Below are positions 36,528-46,999 of a stretch of DNA of 64,000 nt, in pieces (the stretch's first letter is position 1; each line of letters begins with the position of its first letter). The position numbers were made by a program, and so were the translations under genes. The stretch spans positions 434,001-498,000 of the forward strand of contig NZ_JAJEJP010000002.1 in NCBI RefSeq assembly GCF_021390495.1, in the 5' to 3' direction. The notes below the pieces were generated by a model. It did no database searches and was not told where the DNA came from. It saw nothing but the letters and a program-made list of their open reading frames with translations. This DNA comes from Paraburkholderia sp. ZP32-5 (GTDB taxonomy: Bacteria; Pseudomonadota; Gammaproteobacteria; Burkholderiales; Burkholderiaceae).

Positions 36528-37892
36528 ATGGAAGAGACCAAAACGATCGACGTTCAGGCGTTTATCAATGAACACCGTTTTTCGCCGTTTCAATGGCTGA
36601 TTTTTGCAATGTGTTTTGTCATTGTTCTGATGGATGGCTTTGACACAGCGGCAATCGGCTTTATCGCTCCATCACTTCTGTCCGGGTGGCAAATCAGTAA
36701 AGCCGCACTGGCGCCGGTTCTCAGTGCCGCGCTGCTCGGGCTCGCGCTCGGTGCAATGACCGCGGGGCCGATAGCTGATGCATGGGGACGCCGTCGTGTG
36801 CTGATCGCCGCGGTGTTCCTGTTCGGCGCTGCCAGCTTCGTGTCCGGCTATGCGAGCAATCTGAGCGAGTTGACGTTGCTGCGCTTTGTCACCGGAGTTG
36901 GCCTGGGTGCCGCAATGCCCAACGCGCTTACCGTGATGAGCGAGTTCTGTCCCGATGGCCGCCGGGCCACGATCGTCAGCATGATGTTTTCAGGGTTCCC
37001 GTTGGGAGCCGCGTTCGGAGGATTCGTCGCGGCCTGGATGATTCCGCACGTCGGTTGGCGTGGCGTGCTGCAATTCGGCGGAGCCGTGCCATTGGTGCTC
37101 GCGATACTGCTGGTGCTGCTGTTGCCGGAATCGATTCGCTATATGGTCGCGAAACAGCATCCGGCGGAAAAAATCAGAAGCGTGCTCTCGCGCATCAGTG
37201 GCGACGCGCGCTTTGCAGCCTCCTTCACGATGAACGAGCGTATCGCGCACGATCGGCGCCGCGGCGGCATTCGTGTGGTTCTGTCGCGGTCGTACATCGT
37301 CGGCACGTTGATGCTTTGGATCACGTATTTCATGGGCCTCGTGATCTTCTACGGCTTCATGAACTGGATGCCGTTGCTGTTCAACGAAGCCGGCATTCCG
37401 GCTCAACGCGCGTCGATGATCTCCGCGCTGTTTCCGCTTGGCGGCGTGACGGCAATCTTCTGCGGCATGTTGATGGATCGCCTGAACGCCGACCGTGTAG
37501 TCGCGACATGCTACGCACTCGCCGCCGTCAGTGTCTATGCAATTGGACATGCGCTGGGCCAGATGGGTGTGCTGATCTGTTCCGTCATCGCCGCGGGCAT
37601 TCTGGTCAGTGCGGCGCAGGCGTCATTGCCCTCTCTTGCCGCCAACTTTTATCCGACCGCCGGTCGCGGTACAGGCATCGCCTGGATGCTGGGCGTGGGC
37701 CGCTTTGGCGGAATCGCGGGATCGTTTCTCGTCGCCGAGTTGGCCCGTATGCAAGTCAGTCTTCCCGGTATTTTCGCGGTCTTTGCCGGCGCGAGCCTGA
37801 TTGCCGCGGCCGCGCTCTGGGTCAAAAAGATGGCCACGAATACGGCATCCGTTGCCGACGTCCCGACGGAAAGCGAATCGCTCGCTCACTGA
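36528..37892 (+). CDS. MFS transporter, aromatic acid:H+ symporter (AAHS) type
   Basis: 454 aa, 12 membrane helices. The family signature DGFDTAAIGFIAPSL in helix 1 is typical of PcaK/BenK/MhpT, as are the motif A loop GPIADAWGRRR and the central segment starting LLPESIRYMV. It would import an aromatic acid or related anion with protons. GAGG lies 6 bases before the ATG. A porin gene follows 142 bases later on the same strand, suggesting an inner- plus outer-membrane uptake pair, but no degradation enzyme is adjacent. Confidence 0.9.
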   Translation: MEETKTIDVQAFINEHRFSPFQWLIFAMCFVIVLMDGFDTAAIGFIAPSLLSGWQISKAALAPVLSAALLGLALGAMTAGPIADAWGRRRVLIAAVFLFGAASFVSGYASNLSELTLLRFVTGVGLGAAMPNALTVMSEFCPDGRRATIVSMMFSGFPLGAAFGGFVAAWMIPHVGWRGVLQFGGAVPLVLAILLVLLLPESIRYMVAKQHPAEKIRSVLSRISGDARFAASFTMNERIAHDRRRGGIRVVLSRSYIVGTLMLWITYFMGLVIFYGFMNWMPLLFNEAGIPAQRASMISALFPLGGVTAIFCGMLMDRLNADRVVATCYALAAVSVYAIGHALGQMGVLICSVIAAGILVSAAQASLPSLAANFYPTAGRGTGIAWMLGVGRFGGIAGSFLVAELARMQVSLPGIFAVFAGASLIAAAALWVKKMATNTASVADVPTESESLAH

Positions 37893-38034
37893 AAGCCCGC
37901 ATCACCAATCGGTTGATGTTCCCACGCAGGACCACGCGTCTGAAATCGGGTGGGCGATACATCGCGCGACTTCGAATTACGAATCGGCGCGTGAGGTCTT
38001 CTAACAATTAAATGAAATCAGGTTCGGAGATATC

Positions 38035-39165
38035 ATGAAAAGCAGCAGTATCGTTGTGATGCTGGCGGGTTTGGCCAGCATGCCTGCGTTCGCGCAAAGC
38101 AGCGTGACGCTCTATGGAATTCTCGATACCGGCATCGAATACGTTTCACATGCGAATGCCGCGGGCGATCATCTGATTCGTATGCCGGGTGTGACCGGGC
38201 AATTCCCCTCTCGCTGGGGCATTCGCGGTACGGAAGATCTCGGTGGCGGCCTTGCCACGACATTCGTGCTGGAGAGCGGTTTCAATCCGCGCGGCGGCGA
38301 TCTGGGGCAGGGAGGACGACTCTTTGGCCGTCAGGCGTGGGTCGGGCTGCAGGGCAACTGGGGCACATTGAGCTTTGGCCGCCAGTACACGATGACTTAT
38401 CAGGCGCTGACGGATTCGGACATTCTCGGTCCGGACATCCACGGCATTGGTACGTTGGATTCATATCTTCCCAATGCAAGAAGCGACAATACGGTCGCAT
38501 ACAAAGGCACATTTAAAGGACTGACAGTTGGCGCGACGTATTCGTTCGGACGCGACAGCGCCGGCACGGGTAATTCGCCCGGTCAGGGCACCTGCGCGGG
38601 ACAGGTGCCGGGCGATATAAACCAGTGCCGCCAATGGAGCGCTATGCTCAAGTATGACGGTACCTACTTTGGGCTTGCGTCGGCCTACGACGAACAACGT
38701 GGCGGCACGAATGCCGCCGCCAACTTCTTCGATGGCGTTGCGCCGGCGGCGATTCCATCGAGCGGTGCAAAGGACGCACGTCTTCAGGCAAACGGCTATG
38801 TAAGGCTGTGGGACGTGAAAATCGGTGGCGGCTGGATTGGCCGTCGCGTCGAGCCGGATACGGCGGTTGCGAGCGTTCGCTCGAATCTCTTCTATCTCGG
38901 TGCGCAGTACTACGTCACGCCCGCGCTCGCGATCGATGGCGAGGCATATCGGGTTCTCGTGCAGCAACACGACACGAGAGCAACGTTGGCTACGCTTCGT
39001 GCCACCTACTTCCTGTCGAAGCGGACCGCGGTGTATGGAAATATCGCGTACCTGTGGAATAGCGCCAAGGCGCGCTTCTCGGTAAGCGCGGGCGGCGGAG
39101 GCACGACGCCCGCGGCGGGTGTTGGACAACTCGGCGCGATCGTCGGTATCCGGCACATGTTCTAA
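38035..39165 (+). CDS. Outer-membrane porin
   Basis: 376 aa. The signal peptide (MKSSSIVVMLAGLASMPAFA) is cleaved before QSSVTLYGILDTGIEYV, the classic beta-proteobacterial porin start. SRWGIRGTEDLGGGL, FGRQAWVGLQGNWG and TLSFGRQYT are conserved strands; it ends IVGIRHMF with terminal phenylalanine. GGAG lies a few bases before the ATG. It probably works with the AAHS transporter just upstream. Confidence 0.93.
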   Translation: MKSSSIVVMLAGLASMPAFAQSSVTLYGILDTGIEYVSHANAAGDHLIRMPGVTGQFPSRWGIRGTEDLGGGLATTFVLESGFNPRGGDLGQGGRLFGRQAWVGLQGNWGTLSFGRQYTMTYQALTDSDILGPDIHGIGTLDSYLPNARSDNTVAYKGTFKGLTVGATYSFGRDSAGTGNSPGQGTCAGQVPGDINQCRQWSAMLKYDGTYFGLASAYDEQRGGTNAAANFFDGVAPAAIPSSGAKDARLQANGYVRLWDVKIGGGWIGRRVEPDTAVASVRSNLFYLGAQYYVTPALAIDGEAYRVLVQQHDTRATLATLRATYFLSKRTAVYGNIAYLWNSAKARFSVSAGGGGTTPAAGVGQLGAIVGIRHMF

Positions 39166-39658
39166 CCTGGGAGTCCGCGAGACCGATGAGATCAAGGTCT
39201 CGCGCAGCGATCAATTGCACGACGAACCAGCACGCTACCGCGCATGCCGAAATCGCTGATTGACGCTAATTCGAAGCCCCCCGTTTTAGCAATCGCCGAT
39301 TTAACAATTAAAGCAATTCAAATAACGGCCACCTAAAAAACTTTCATTTAGAAAGCCTTTGCAATTCAGGTAGCGATTGCATTTGCCATGCGCTACACTG
39401 CGCGAAATTAAGAAAGTAGATCATTACGGGGCAACCCAGCCGGGGGGCTTTGATGACTCAATTCAAGTACTAACGGCGATCGACGTTATCGCTGGTTCTT
39501 CCGCGTATATCTTTTCCGCGTGAACTCGAATATCACGCGGGAAGCGTAGCTGCGCGCGCGATTCGTCACATCCGACTTCAAACGGACATTCGCGGCGGGA
39601 ATGCTGGTTCGCCACGATACCTGGCATACACGAACAAAAACATCCTTCGGGACACGTC
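39166..39658. other. Intergenic region upstream of the autotransporter
   Basis: 493 bases without a convincing gene. A perfect hairpin GCGAGACC / GGTCTCGC (39177-39203) just after the porin stop may end its transcript, though it lacks a U-run. The part from 39280 to 39420 is clearly AT-richer than the genome average and probably holds the autotransporter promoter, but no box pair stands out. Confidence 0.5.
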
Positions 39659-42600
39659 ATGCACCGCAAACAACAATCGCGTCCACGAATGACGCGTCTG
39701 GCCGCCAGTCTTCTTGTTGCCTTCGCGCCGCCGATGCTGTTGCTCGGCGTAAGCCGCAGCGCGTTCGCGGACTGTACGCTAACGGATGCCACCACGATTA
39801 CCTGCGCGGCCGGCACGAATACCAATAGCCAGGCGTCGGCCACCAACGACGTGATTTACAACGTGGACCCGACCGCCGTCATCAGCGTTCCGCCGATCGT
39901 CGGTGGCGCGGCGCTGAACCTGTCCGGCAACGGCATCACGCTGAACAACCAGGGGTCCATCGACCCGGTGACCAACGGCGGCAAGAGCATCGTGGCGTCC
40001 GGCGCGGTGCTCGGCACCAGCGCGCCCAATGCGATCAACGTCAACAACGAGACGGGCGGCGTGCTCAACGGGTTGGTCAACATAGCGAGCCTGATGGGCT
40101 TTGGCGGTCAGGCACTGATAATTCAGAACGGCGCCGGCGCGACGGGCATTGCAATGATCGACAACGCCGGCTCGATCGGTATGTCGATCTTCGGCGTCGG
40201 CACGTTTACGGCGGCCGATGCACCCGCCATTCTCAGCTTCGGTGGTGGCGAAACCAGCTTGACCAATACCGGCACGATTACCGGTCGAATCGGCTTTGCC
40301 GCCCCTTCCACGTCCGGTCAGCACAATACCTTGACCAATGCCGGCACAATCAATGGCAGTGTCTATCTGGGCGACACCACGGGCGGCAACACATTTACCG
40401 CGGTGTCCGGGTCGCAGGTCGTCGATGCAGGCGTCGCAACCGCCGGCACGATGACCGTCGGCGCGTCGAGCGTCAAGTTCGCGGCGGCCGGGATCGTCGA
40501 CGCGGGCAGCGGCAGCGGTAACACACTCATCCTGCAGAACTCCGCGAGCGGGACCGGCTCCGGCACGACGGGGCCAGTGACGACGATCAGTTCGAGCCAG
40601 TACCTCGATTTTCAGAATCTCGTCGTCAATAGCGGCACATGGACGCTGCAGGGCGATCTGGTCAGCGGCGGCGCGACGATCAACGATGGTCTGGTCAGCT
40701 TCAATAGCGCGGGCGCATTCGGCAGCTCGCTCACGGCAAACGGCGGCGGGATCGAATCCGCGACAGCGGGGGAGGATCTATTCATCCCTATCGCGCTGAG
40801 CGGAGCCAGTTTTTCGCTGCAAGGCACGAATCCATTTACGCTCAGCGGCAACATCACGGGCGGCGGCGCGTTGAACATCAGCGATACCGCACCGGTCACG
40901 CTGAACGGCGCTAATACGTTCGGCGGCGGCGTCACGCTGTCGAGCGGTGGTCTGGTGCTCGGCAACCCGGATGCATTGGGATCGGGCACGCTGACGGTCA
41001 CAGGTACCGCGACGTTGGACACCACCGGCGCTTTCCCGCTTTTCAACGAGGTGGAGCTCGATCCAGGCGCGTCGCTGACACTGCTAGGCTCCCATCCGAT
41101 AACGCTCCTGGGTTTGGTGGAGGGTAGCGGCGATCTTGGCTGGAGCGGCTCCGGCACGCTGAGCCTGTCTGAGGTCGATTTGTCGTCGGGCGCCTTCACC
41201 GTCCTCGACGGCACCCTCGCTGTCAGCGGGGGGGGCGAGCTTTCGCCGGTCGGTGCGTTGAGGCTCGCGCCCGGCACCACGCTGGATATTACGCTGGGCG
41301 GCAATCAGCGCGTCGGCTCGCTGGCCGGCGCCGGTGGCACGGTGAATCTCGGCGTCAATACGCTGACTTTGAATGGCTTCGGCGATACCGAATTCGACGG
41401 CACCATCGTGGGCCTGGGCGGGTTGATCAAGAACGGCAGCGGTACCCAGACGCTGGGTGGCGCCAACGTCTTCAGCGGCGGCGTGCAGTTGAACGCAGGC
41501 GGGCTGGCCGTCGGCAACAACGCCGCGCTCGGCAGCGGCGCGCTGAGCGTGAATGGTCCAGCGACGCTTGCCGCGAGCGTGAACGGCATCGATCTGACCA
41601 ACACCATCACGATCGGCACCGGCGATTCGCTGACGGTGCAAGGCGGCAATGCACTGACGCTCGGCGGCACGATTCTCGGCAGCGGGACACTGAATCTGGC
41701 CGGCCCAGGAAGACTGACCTTGTCGGGCGTCAACAGTTATAGCGCGACCACACTGAGCGGCGGCACGCTGATGCTCGGTAACGCCAACGCTATCGGTGCG
41801 GGCGCCGTGACGGTCAACGGCAGTGCGTCACTCGACACGAGCACCGATCTCACGCTGAACAACGCGATCGCACTGAACGCGAACCTGAGCCTTACCGGCA
41901 CGAACAATCTGACGCTGGACGGCGTGCTGTCGGGCACTGGCGGCCTGATCAAGAACGGCGCGGCGACTCTGGTGCTGGGCGGCACGAACACCTTCAGCGG
42001 CGCGCTGACCGTCGAGGCGGGAACGGTTCAACTGACCGCCACCGGCGCACTGTCCGCGTCGAACGACGTGAATCTGTTGAACGCGGGCGCCGACCTCGAT
42101 GTGAGCGGCGTTTCCGCGCCGACGATCGGCGCGCTGAGCGGCGTCGGCGGCACGAGCGTGCTGATGACGAACGGGTTGACGCTGGGCAGTGCCGATAACG
42201 GCACATTCGCCGGCACGATCGATGGAGCAGGTGGCATCGTCAAACAGGGCAGCGGCAAGGAGACGCTAACCGGTACCAATAACTTCACGGGCACTGTGAC
42301 GATCGCGGACGGCACGCTGGCGATCGGCGTGGGCGGCCTCATCTCGCCGGGCAACGCGGTGACGCTGACCGGCACGGGCGCGACGTTCGATATCAGCGGT
42401 GCGTCCGGTGATACGACGATCAGCGATCTGTCCGGCACGGCCGGCACCGTCGCGTTGGGCGCCCATACGCTGAGCTTCGGTACCAGCGCGGATCAAACGT
42501 TCGGCGGCGCGATTACCGGCACCGGCGGCATCATCAAGCAGGGCAGCGGCACCGAAACGCTGAGCGGCGCGAACACGTTGACCGGCACTGCAACGGTCGA

Positions 42601-45600
42601 TGCCGGCACGCTCGCGTTATCCGGCGCGGGCACGCTGACGTCGACCACCGGCGTGAATCTCGTCAACGCGGGCGCGGCGTTCGACGTGAGCAACGCTACC
42701 GGCACACCGACGATCGGCGCACTCACCGGCGTGGCGGGCACGAACGTGACGCTCGGCGCCACGACGCTGACGCTCGGTGATACGGAGAACGCTACGTTTG
42801 GCGGCACGATCGACGGCACCGGCGGCATCATCAAACAAGGCAGCGGTACCGAGACGCTGATTGGCACGAACACCTACACCGGCGGCACGACGATCGATGC
42901 CGGCACGCTGGCGATCGGCGCGGGCGGCAACATCGCCGCCGACGGCGGCGTCACGTTGAACGGCACGGGCGCGAAATTCGACATCAGCGGATCGGGCGCG
43001 AATCAGACTGTCGGTGCGCTATCGGGCGTCGCGGGCAGCACGATCGCGCTGGGTGGCAACACGCTGACGTTCGGCGACGCGACGAACCAGACGCTGGCCA
43101 GCGATGTGACCGGCACCAGCAACAGCGCCGCGCTCGTTAAACAGGGCGCCGGCGACGAGACGTTGAGCGGCAACAACAACTTTAGCGGCGGCACCACGCT
43201 CGATGCGGGTGGCCTGATCGTCGGCAGCAACAATGCATTGGGCACCGGCGCGCTGACCGTCAATGGCGCGGCCACACTCGGCAGCAGCACGGCAGTCGAA
43301 CTCGGCAACGATGTCGTGCTGAATGCGGGGCTGACGTTTGCAGGCGCGAACGACCTGACGCTGGACGGCGCGCTGTCGGGCACCGGTGGTTTGACGAAGC
43401 AAGGCACCGGCACGCTGACACTGAACGGCGCCAACACCTACACCGGCGGCACGGAAATCGACGTGGGCACGCTCGCGCTCGGCGCGAATGCCAGCCTCGC
43501 GGCGCTCGGCATCGTCGACATTGCGAGCGGCGCGACCCTCGACCTGTCGGCCGGCAGCGGCACGCAGACGGTCGGTACGCTGACCGGCGCCGGCACCGTC
43601 GATCTCGGTGCCGTGGTGCTGACAGTTGGCGGCGCAACCGACTCCACGTTCAGCGGATCGATCGGCGGCAGCGGCAGCCTCGACAAGGTCGGCACCAGCA
43701 CCGAGACATTGACCGGCGCGAACACCTACACCGGCGGCACGACGATCGATGCCGGCACGCTCGCACTCGGCGCGGGCGGCAGCCTGGCCGCCGATGGCGC
43801 CGTGACGTTGAACGGCGCGGGCACCGCATTCGACATCAGCGGCTCGGGCGCGAATCAGACCATCGGCGCGCTCAACGGCAGCGGCGGCGACGTGACGCTC
43901 GGCGCCAATACGCTGACCTTCGGCGATGGGACGAATCACACCTTCGGCGGCTCGATCAGCGGCAACGGCGACATCGTCAAGCAGGGCGCGGGCATCGAGA
44001 CGCTGACCGGCACGAACACCTACACCGGCGGCACGGCGATCGACGCCGGCACGCTGGCACTCGGCACTGGCGGCAGCCTCGCGAGCGGCAGCAACGTGAC
44101 GTTGAACGGCACGGGCGCGGAGTTCGACATCAGTGGGTCGGGCGCGAATCAGACGGTCGGCGCGCTATCGGGCGTCGCGGGCAGCACGGTCGCGCTGGGC
44201 GCGAACTCGCTGACGTTCGGCGACGCAACGAACCAGACGCTGGCCAGCAACGTGACGGGAACCGGCGGCCTCGTCAAACAGGGCAGCGGCGTCACGACAC
44301 TGAGCGGCAACAACAACTACAGCGGCGGCACGACGCTCGATGCGGGCGGCCTGATCGTCGGCAGCAATACGGCGCTCGGCACCGGCACGCTGACCGTGAA
44401 CGGCGCGGCCACGCTCGGCAGCAGCACGGCAGTCGAACTCACCAACGACGTCGTGCTGAACGCAGGGCTGACCTTCACCGGAGCGAACAACCTGACGCTG
44501 GACGGCGTGCTGTCGGGCACCGGCGGCCTGACCAAGCAAGGCACCGGCACGCTGACGCTGAACGGCGCCAACACGTACAGAGGCGGCACGCAAGTCGACC
44601 AGGGCACGCTCGCGCTCGGCGCGAACGCCAGCTTGCTGGCGAGCGGCACCGTGAACATCGCGAGCGGCGCGATTCTCGACCTGTCGGCCGGCAACGGCAC
44701 GCAGACGGTCGGCACGCTGACCGGCGCCGGCGCGGTCGATATCGGCGCGAACCTGACGACGCTCGGCGGCGCAACCGACGGCACCTTCAGCGGCTCGATC
44801 ATCGGCAGCGGCAGCGTCGACAAGGTCGGTTCCGGCACCGAGACGCTGACCGGCGCGAACACCTACACCGGCGGCACGACGATCGACGCCGGCACGCTCG
44901 CGCTCGGCGTCGGCGGCAGCCTCGCGGCGAACGGCACGGTGACGCTCAGCACGGCGGGCGCGCGCTTCGACATCTCCGGCGGCGGCAACCAGACGATCGG
45001 CGCGCTGAGCGGCGTGGCCGGCACCACCGTCGATCTGGGTGCGCGGACGTTGAGCGTCGCGGGCAACGGCGCCGCGAACTTCGGCGGCTCACTGGCGGGC
45101 CTCGGCGGCTTTACGGTCGCCGGTGGCCAGCAAACGCTGTCCGGCCTGAACACCTATAGCGGCGCGACGTCGATCGCGAGCGGCGCGACGCTGTTGCTGA
45201 CCGGCACGGGCAGCATCGTGCCGTCGAGCGTCGTCGCGGACGCGGGCACGTTCGACATCTCCGGGGCGACGACCGGCGTGGTAATCACGAATCTCTCCGG
45301 TGCCGGCGTGGTGAAACTCGGCAGCCAGATACTGACGCTGTCGAGCCCGAGCGGCACGTTTGGCGGTACGTTCAGCGGCACCGGCAGCCTGCGGCTGGCA
45401 GGCAATGATTCTCTGCTGCTCACCGGCAATAGCGGCGCGTTCGGCGGTTCGACGGTGCTGATGTCAGGGCAGCTCGAAGTGGGCGACGCCAGCACGCCTA
45501 CGGCGGCGCTCGGCGGCACTGTGCGGATCGATCCGGGCGCGACGCTGCGCGGTCATGGCACCGTCGGCGGCGACGTGACGAATAACGGCACCGTGATGCC

Positions 45601-46900
45601 GGGCGGTTCGATCGGCACGCTGACCGTCGGCGGCAACTACACGCAGACCAACGGCTCGACACTCGCGATCGAGGTCAGCCCGACAGCCGCGTCGCAACTG
45701 AAAGTGAACGGCAGCGCGACGCTCAACGGCGTGCTGGCGATCACCTACGACCCGGGCACTTACACCGCGAAGTCGTACACGCTGGTGTCGGCGGCCGGTG
45801 GTGTAAGCGGTACGTTCAGCAGCACCACGAGTACCGGTACGTCGAATCTCGGCACGCTGGCGCCGAGCATCAGTTACGGTGCGAACGGGGTCGACCTGGC
45901 ACTGGCGAATGCCGCGACCGGCACGGGCGGTTCCGGCGGATCGACACCGCAGGTCGTCGCGCCGGTCGATACCAGCATCTATACGGCGCTCGGCACGACG
46001 GCGATCCTCGGCGCGCACGCGCAGGGCGGCGCGCTGCTCGAACGGTTGAGCCATAGCGCGGTGGTCACTTCATCGGCCACCCCAGCAACGCCGACCGGCT
46101 GGGTCAACGCGACGGGCAGCCAGACGAACGTCGGCGGCACCAACGGCGCGCCGGGCTTCCAGAGCCAGCGTTATGGCTTCCTTGCCGGCCTCGAACGGAA
46201 GTTGGGCGACTACACGGTGGGCGTCGCGGCCGGTTACGACCATGCCGATATCGACGAACAGAACACCGGCGATTCAGGCACCACCGATACATTGCGGGCC
46301 GCGCTGTATGGCGCGCGCAGTGTCGGCGCGGTGAATCTGGCCGCCACGCTCGGCGTCGGGCTCGACTTCCTGTCGCAGAAGCGTCCGTTCGGCGCGCTCG
46401 ACGCCGAAGGCGATCACATGGGCCAGGAGTTCAACCTGGGTGGCCAGGCCAGCCTGCCGATGCAGCTGGGCAGCGTCACGGTGACGCCGAGTCTCGGCCT
46501 GCGCTATGCGTACTTTCATGCGAACGGCTTCAGCGAGAGCGGCGCGGGCGGCCAGGATCTGAACGTCGGCACCGACAACGTCCGCAGTCTGCAACCGTAT
46601 GCGCAAGTCGCGCTCGATCATGCGTTCGGCGACGCGTTCCGGCCGGTGCAGGTCGAGGTGCGGGTCGGCTACGCGCATGAACTGCTCGACGCCAATCGCG
46701 CGATCAGCGTGGCCGCGCAGGACGGCACGCTGTTCACCGCGCCCGGCACCACGCTGCCGCGCGGGTATCTGACCGCGGGCGCCGGCGTCACGATGCATCC
46801 GGCTGCGAACCTCGACGTATCGCTGAACTACGACGGCCTGATCAACACCACGCACGCGTCGGCGCAGCAGGGCAGCATTCGCGTGAATTACCGGTTCTGA
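39659..46900 (+). CDS. Classical (type Va) autotransporter with passenger-associated repeats
   Basis: 2413 aa. The signal peptide has a basic start and a long hydrophobic core (LAASLLVAFAPPMLLLGV), cleaved near AFA. The passenger is a long beta-helix built from autotransporter-associated strand repeats of the form GGLTKQGTGTLTLNGANTYTGGTxIDxGTLALG, over twenty in number, many near identical. The C-terminal about 265 residues (from GWVNATGSQTNVGG) are the autotransporter beta-barrel (RYGFLAGLERKLGDYTVGVAAGYDHADID), ending RVNYRF. It would display or release its passenger at the cell surface; adhesion or autoaggregation is likely. ATG 39689 is an alternative start. The passenger contains a large internal duplication listed separately. 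Confidence 0.93.
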   Translation: MHRKQQSRPRMTRLAASLLVAFAPPMLLLGVSRSAFADCTLTDATTITCAAGTNTNSQASATNDVIYNVDPTAVISVPPIVGGAALNLSGNGITLNNQGSIDPVTNGGKSIVASGAVLGTSAPNAINVNNETGGVLNGLVNIASLMGFGGQALIIQNGAGATGIAMIDNAGSIGMSIFGVGTFTAADAPAILSFGGGETSLTNTGTITGRIGFAAPSTSGQHNTLTNAGTINGSVYLGDTTGGNTFTAVSGSQVVDAGVATAGTMTVGASSVKFAAAGIVDAGSGSGNTLILQNSASGTGSGTTGPVTTISSSQYLDFQNLVVNSGTWTLQGDLVSGGATINDGLVSFNSAGAFGSSLTANGGGIESATAGEDLFIPIALSGASFSLQGTNPFTLSGNITGGGALNISDTAPVTLNGANTFGGGVTLSSGGLVLGNPDALGSGTLTVTGTATLDTTGAFPLFNEVELDPGASLTLLGSHPITLLGLVEGSGDLGWSGSGTLSLSEVDLSSGAFTVLDGTLAVSGGGELSPVGALRLAPGTTLDITLGGNQRVGSLAGAGGTVNLGVNTLTLNGFGDTEFDGTIVGLGGLIKNGSGTQTLGGANVFSGGVQLNAGGLAVGNNAALGSGALSVNGPATLAASVNGIDLTNTITIGTGDSLTVQGGNALTLGGTILGSGTLNLAGPGRLTLSGVNSYSATTLSGGTLMLGNANAIGAGAVTVNGSASLDTSTDLTLNNAIALNANLSLTGTNNLTLDGVLSGTGGLIKNGAATLVLGGTNTFSGALTVEAGTVQLTATGALSASNDVNLLNAGADLDVSGVSAPTIGALSGVGGTSVLMTNGLTLGSADNGTFAGTIDGAGGIVKQGSGKETLTGTNNFTGTVTIADGTLAIGVGGLISPGNAVTLTGTGATFDISGASGDTTISDLSGTAGTVALGAHTLSFGTSADQTFGGAITGTGGIIKQGSGTETLSGANTLTGTATVDAGTLALSGAGTLTSTTGVNLVNAGAAFDVSNATGTPTIGALTGVAGTNVTLGATTLTLGDTENATFGGTIDGTGGIIKQGSGTETLIGTNTYTGGTTIDAGTLAIGAGGNIAADGGVTLNGTGAKFDISGSGANQTVGALSGVAGSTIALGGNTLTFGDATNQTLASDVTGTSNSAALVKQGAGDETLSGNNNFSGGTTLDAGGLIVGSNNALGTGALTVNGAATLGSSTAVELGNDVVLNAGLTFAGANDLTLDGALSGTGGLTKQGTGTLTLNGANTYTGGTEIDVGTLALGANASLAALGIVDIASGATLDLSAGSGTQTVGTLTGAGTVDLGAVVLTVGGATDSTFSGSIGGSGSLDKVGTSTETLTGANTYTGGTTIDAGTLALGAGGSLAADGAVTLNGAGTAFDISGSGANQTIGALNGSGGDVTLGANTLTFGDGTNHTFGGSISGNGDIVKQGAGIETLTGTNTYTGGTAIDAGTLALGTGGSLASGSNVTLNGTGAEFDISGSGANQTVGALSGVAGSTVALGANSLTFGDATNQTLASNVTGTGGLVKQGSGVTTLSGNNNYSGGTTLDAGGLIVGSNTALGTGTLTVNGAATLGSSTAVELTNDVVLNAGLTFTGANNLTLDGVLSGTGGLTKQGTGTLTLNGANTYRGGTQVDQGTLALGANASLLASGTVNIASGAILDLSAGNGTQTVGTLTGAGAVDIGANLTTLGGATDGTFSGSIIGSGSVDKVGSGTETLTGANTYTGGTTIDAGTLALGVGGSLAANGTVTLSTAGARFDISGGGNQTIGALSGVAGTTVDLGARTLSVAGNGAANFGGSLAGLGGFTVAGGQQTLSGLNTYSGATSIASGATLLLTGTGSIVPSSVVADAGTFDISGATTGVVITNLSGAGVVKLGSQILTLSSPSGTFGGTFSGTGSLRLAGNDSLLLTGNSGAFGGSTVLMSGQLEVGDASTPTAALGGTVRIDPGATLRGHGTVGGDVTNNGTVMPGGSIGTLTVGGNYTQTNGSTLAIEVSPTAASQLKVNGSATLNGVLAITYDPGTYTAKSYTLVSAAGGVSGTFSSTTSTGTSNLGTLAPSISYGANGVDLALANAATGTGGSGGSTPQVVAPVDTSIYTALGTTAILGAHAQGGALLERLSHSAVVTSSATPATPTGWVNATGSQTNVGGTNGAPGFQSQRYGFLAGLERKLGDYTVGVAAGYDHADIDEQNTGDSGTTDTLRAALYGARSVGAVNLAATLGVGLDFLSQKRPFGALDAEGDHMGQEFNLGGQASLPMQLGSVTVTPSLGLRYAYFHANGFSESGAGGQDLNVGTDNVRSLQPYAQVALDHAFGDAFRPVQVEVRVGYAHELLDANRAISVAAQDGTLFTAPGTTLPRGYLTAGAGVTMHPAANLDVSLNYDGLINTTHASAQQGSIRVNYRF
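42840..45130 (+). repeat. Large in-frame tandem duplication inside the autotransporter
   Basis: Two blocks of about 1.14 kb, roughly 42840-43985 and 43986-45130, match in order and frame. CGATGCGGG at 43201 recurs at 44338 (offset 1137), while GGCACGAACACC at 42863 recurs at 44009 (offset 1146). The 9-base difference is a three-residue insertion in block 1 (TSNSAALV against TGGLV). Confidence 0.85.
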
Positions 46901-46920
46901 CGCCTTCGAAGAGGGTGGCC

Positions 46921-46950
46921 GGGGTGCTCGCCGGGCGTGGCGGGCACCCC
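46921..46950. terminator. Hairpin between convergent autotransporter and orphan gene
   Basis: 12-bp stem with one T-G wobble (GGGGTGCTCGCC, 46921-46932, with 46939-46950) and a 6-base loop. No U-run. Confidence 0.5.
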
Positions 46951-46999
46951 AGGTGACGATCGTCAGTTGCTAGCGCGGGCTTATCCGGTTTGCGCCCGC

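Noticed and set aside
39425..39460. Possible cyclic-di-GMP riboswitch (GGGGCAACCC, then GGGGGGCTTTGATG)
   Set aside because: The GNRA tetraloop stem, the tetraloop receptor and the conserved internal CAAA segment are not found in the right order; similarity is limited to a short word.
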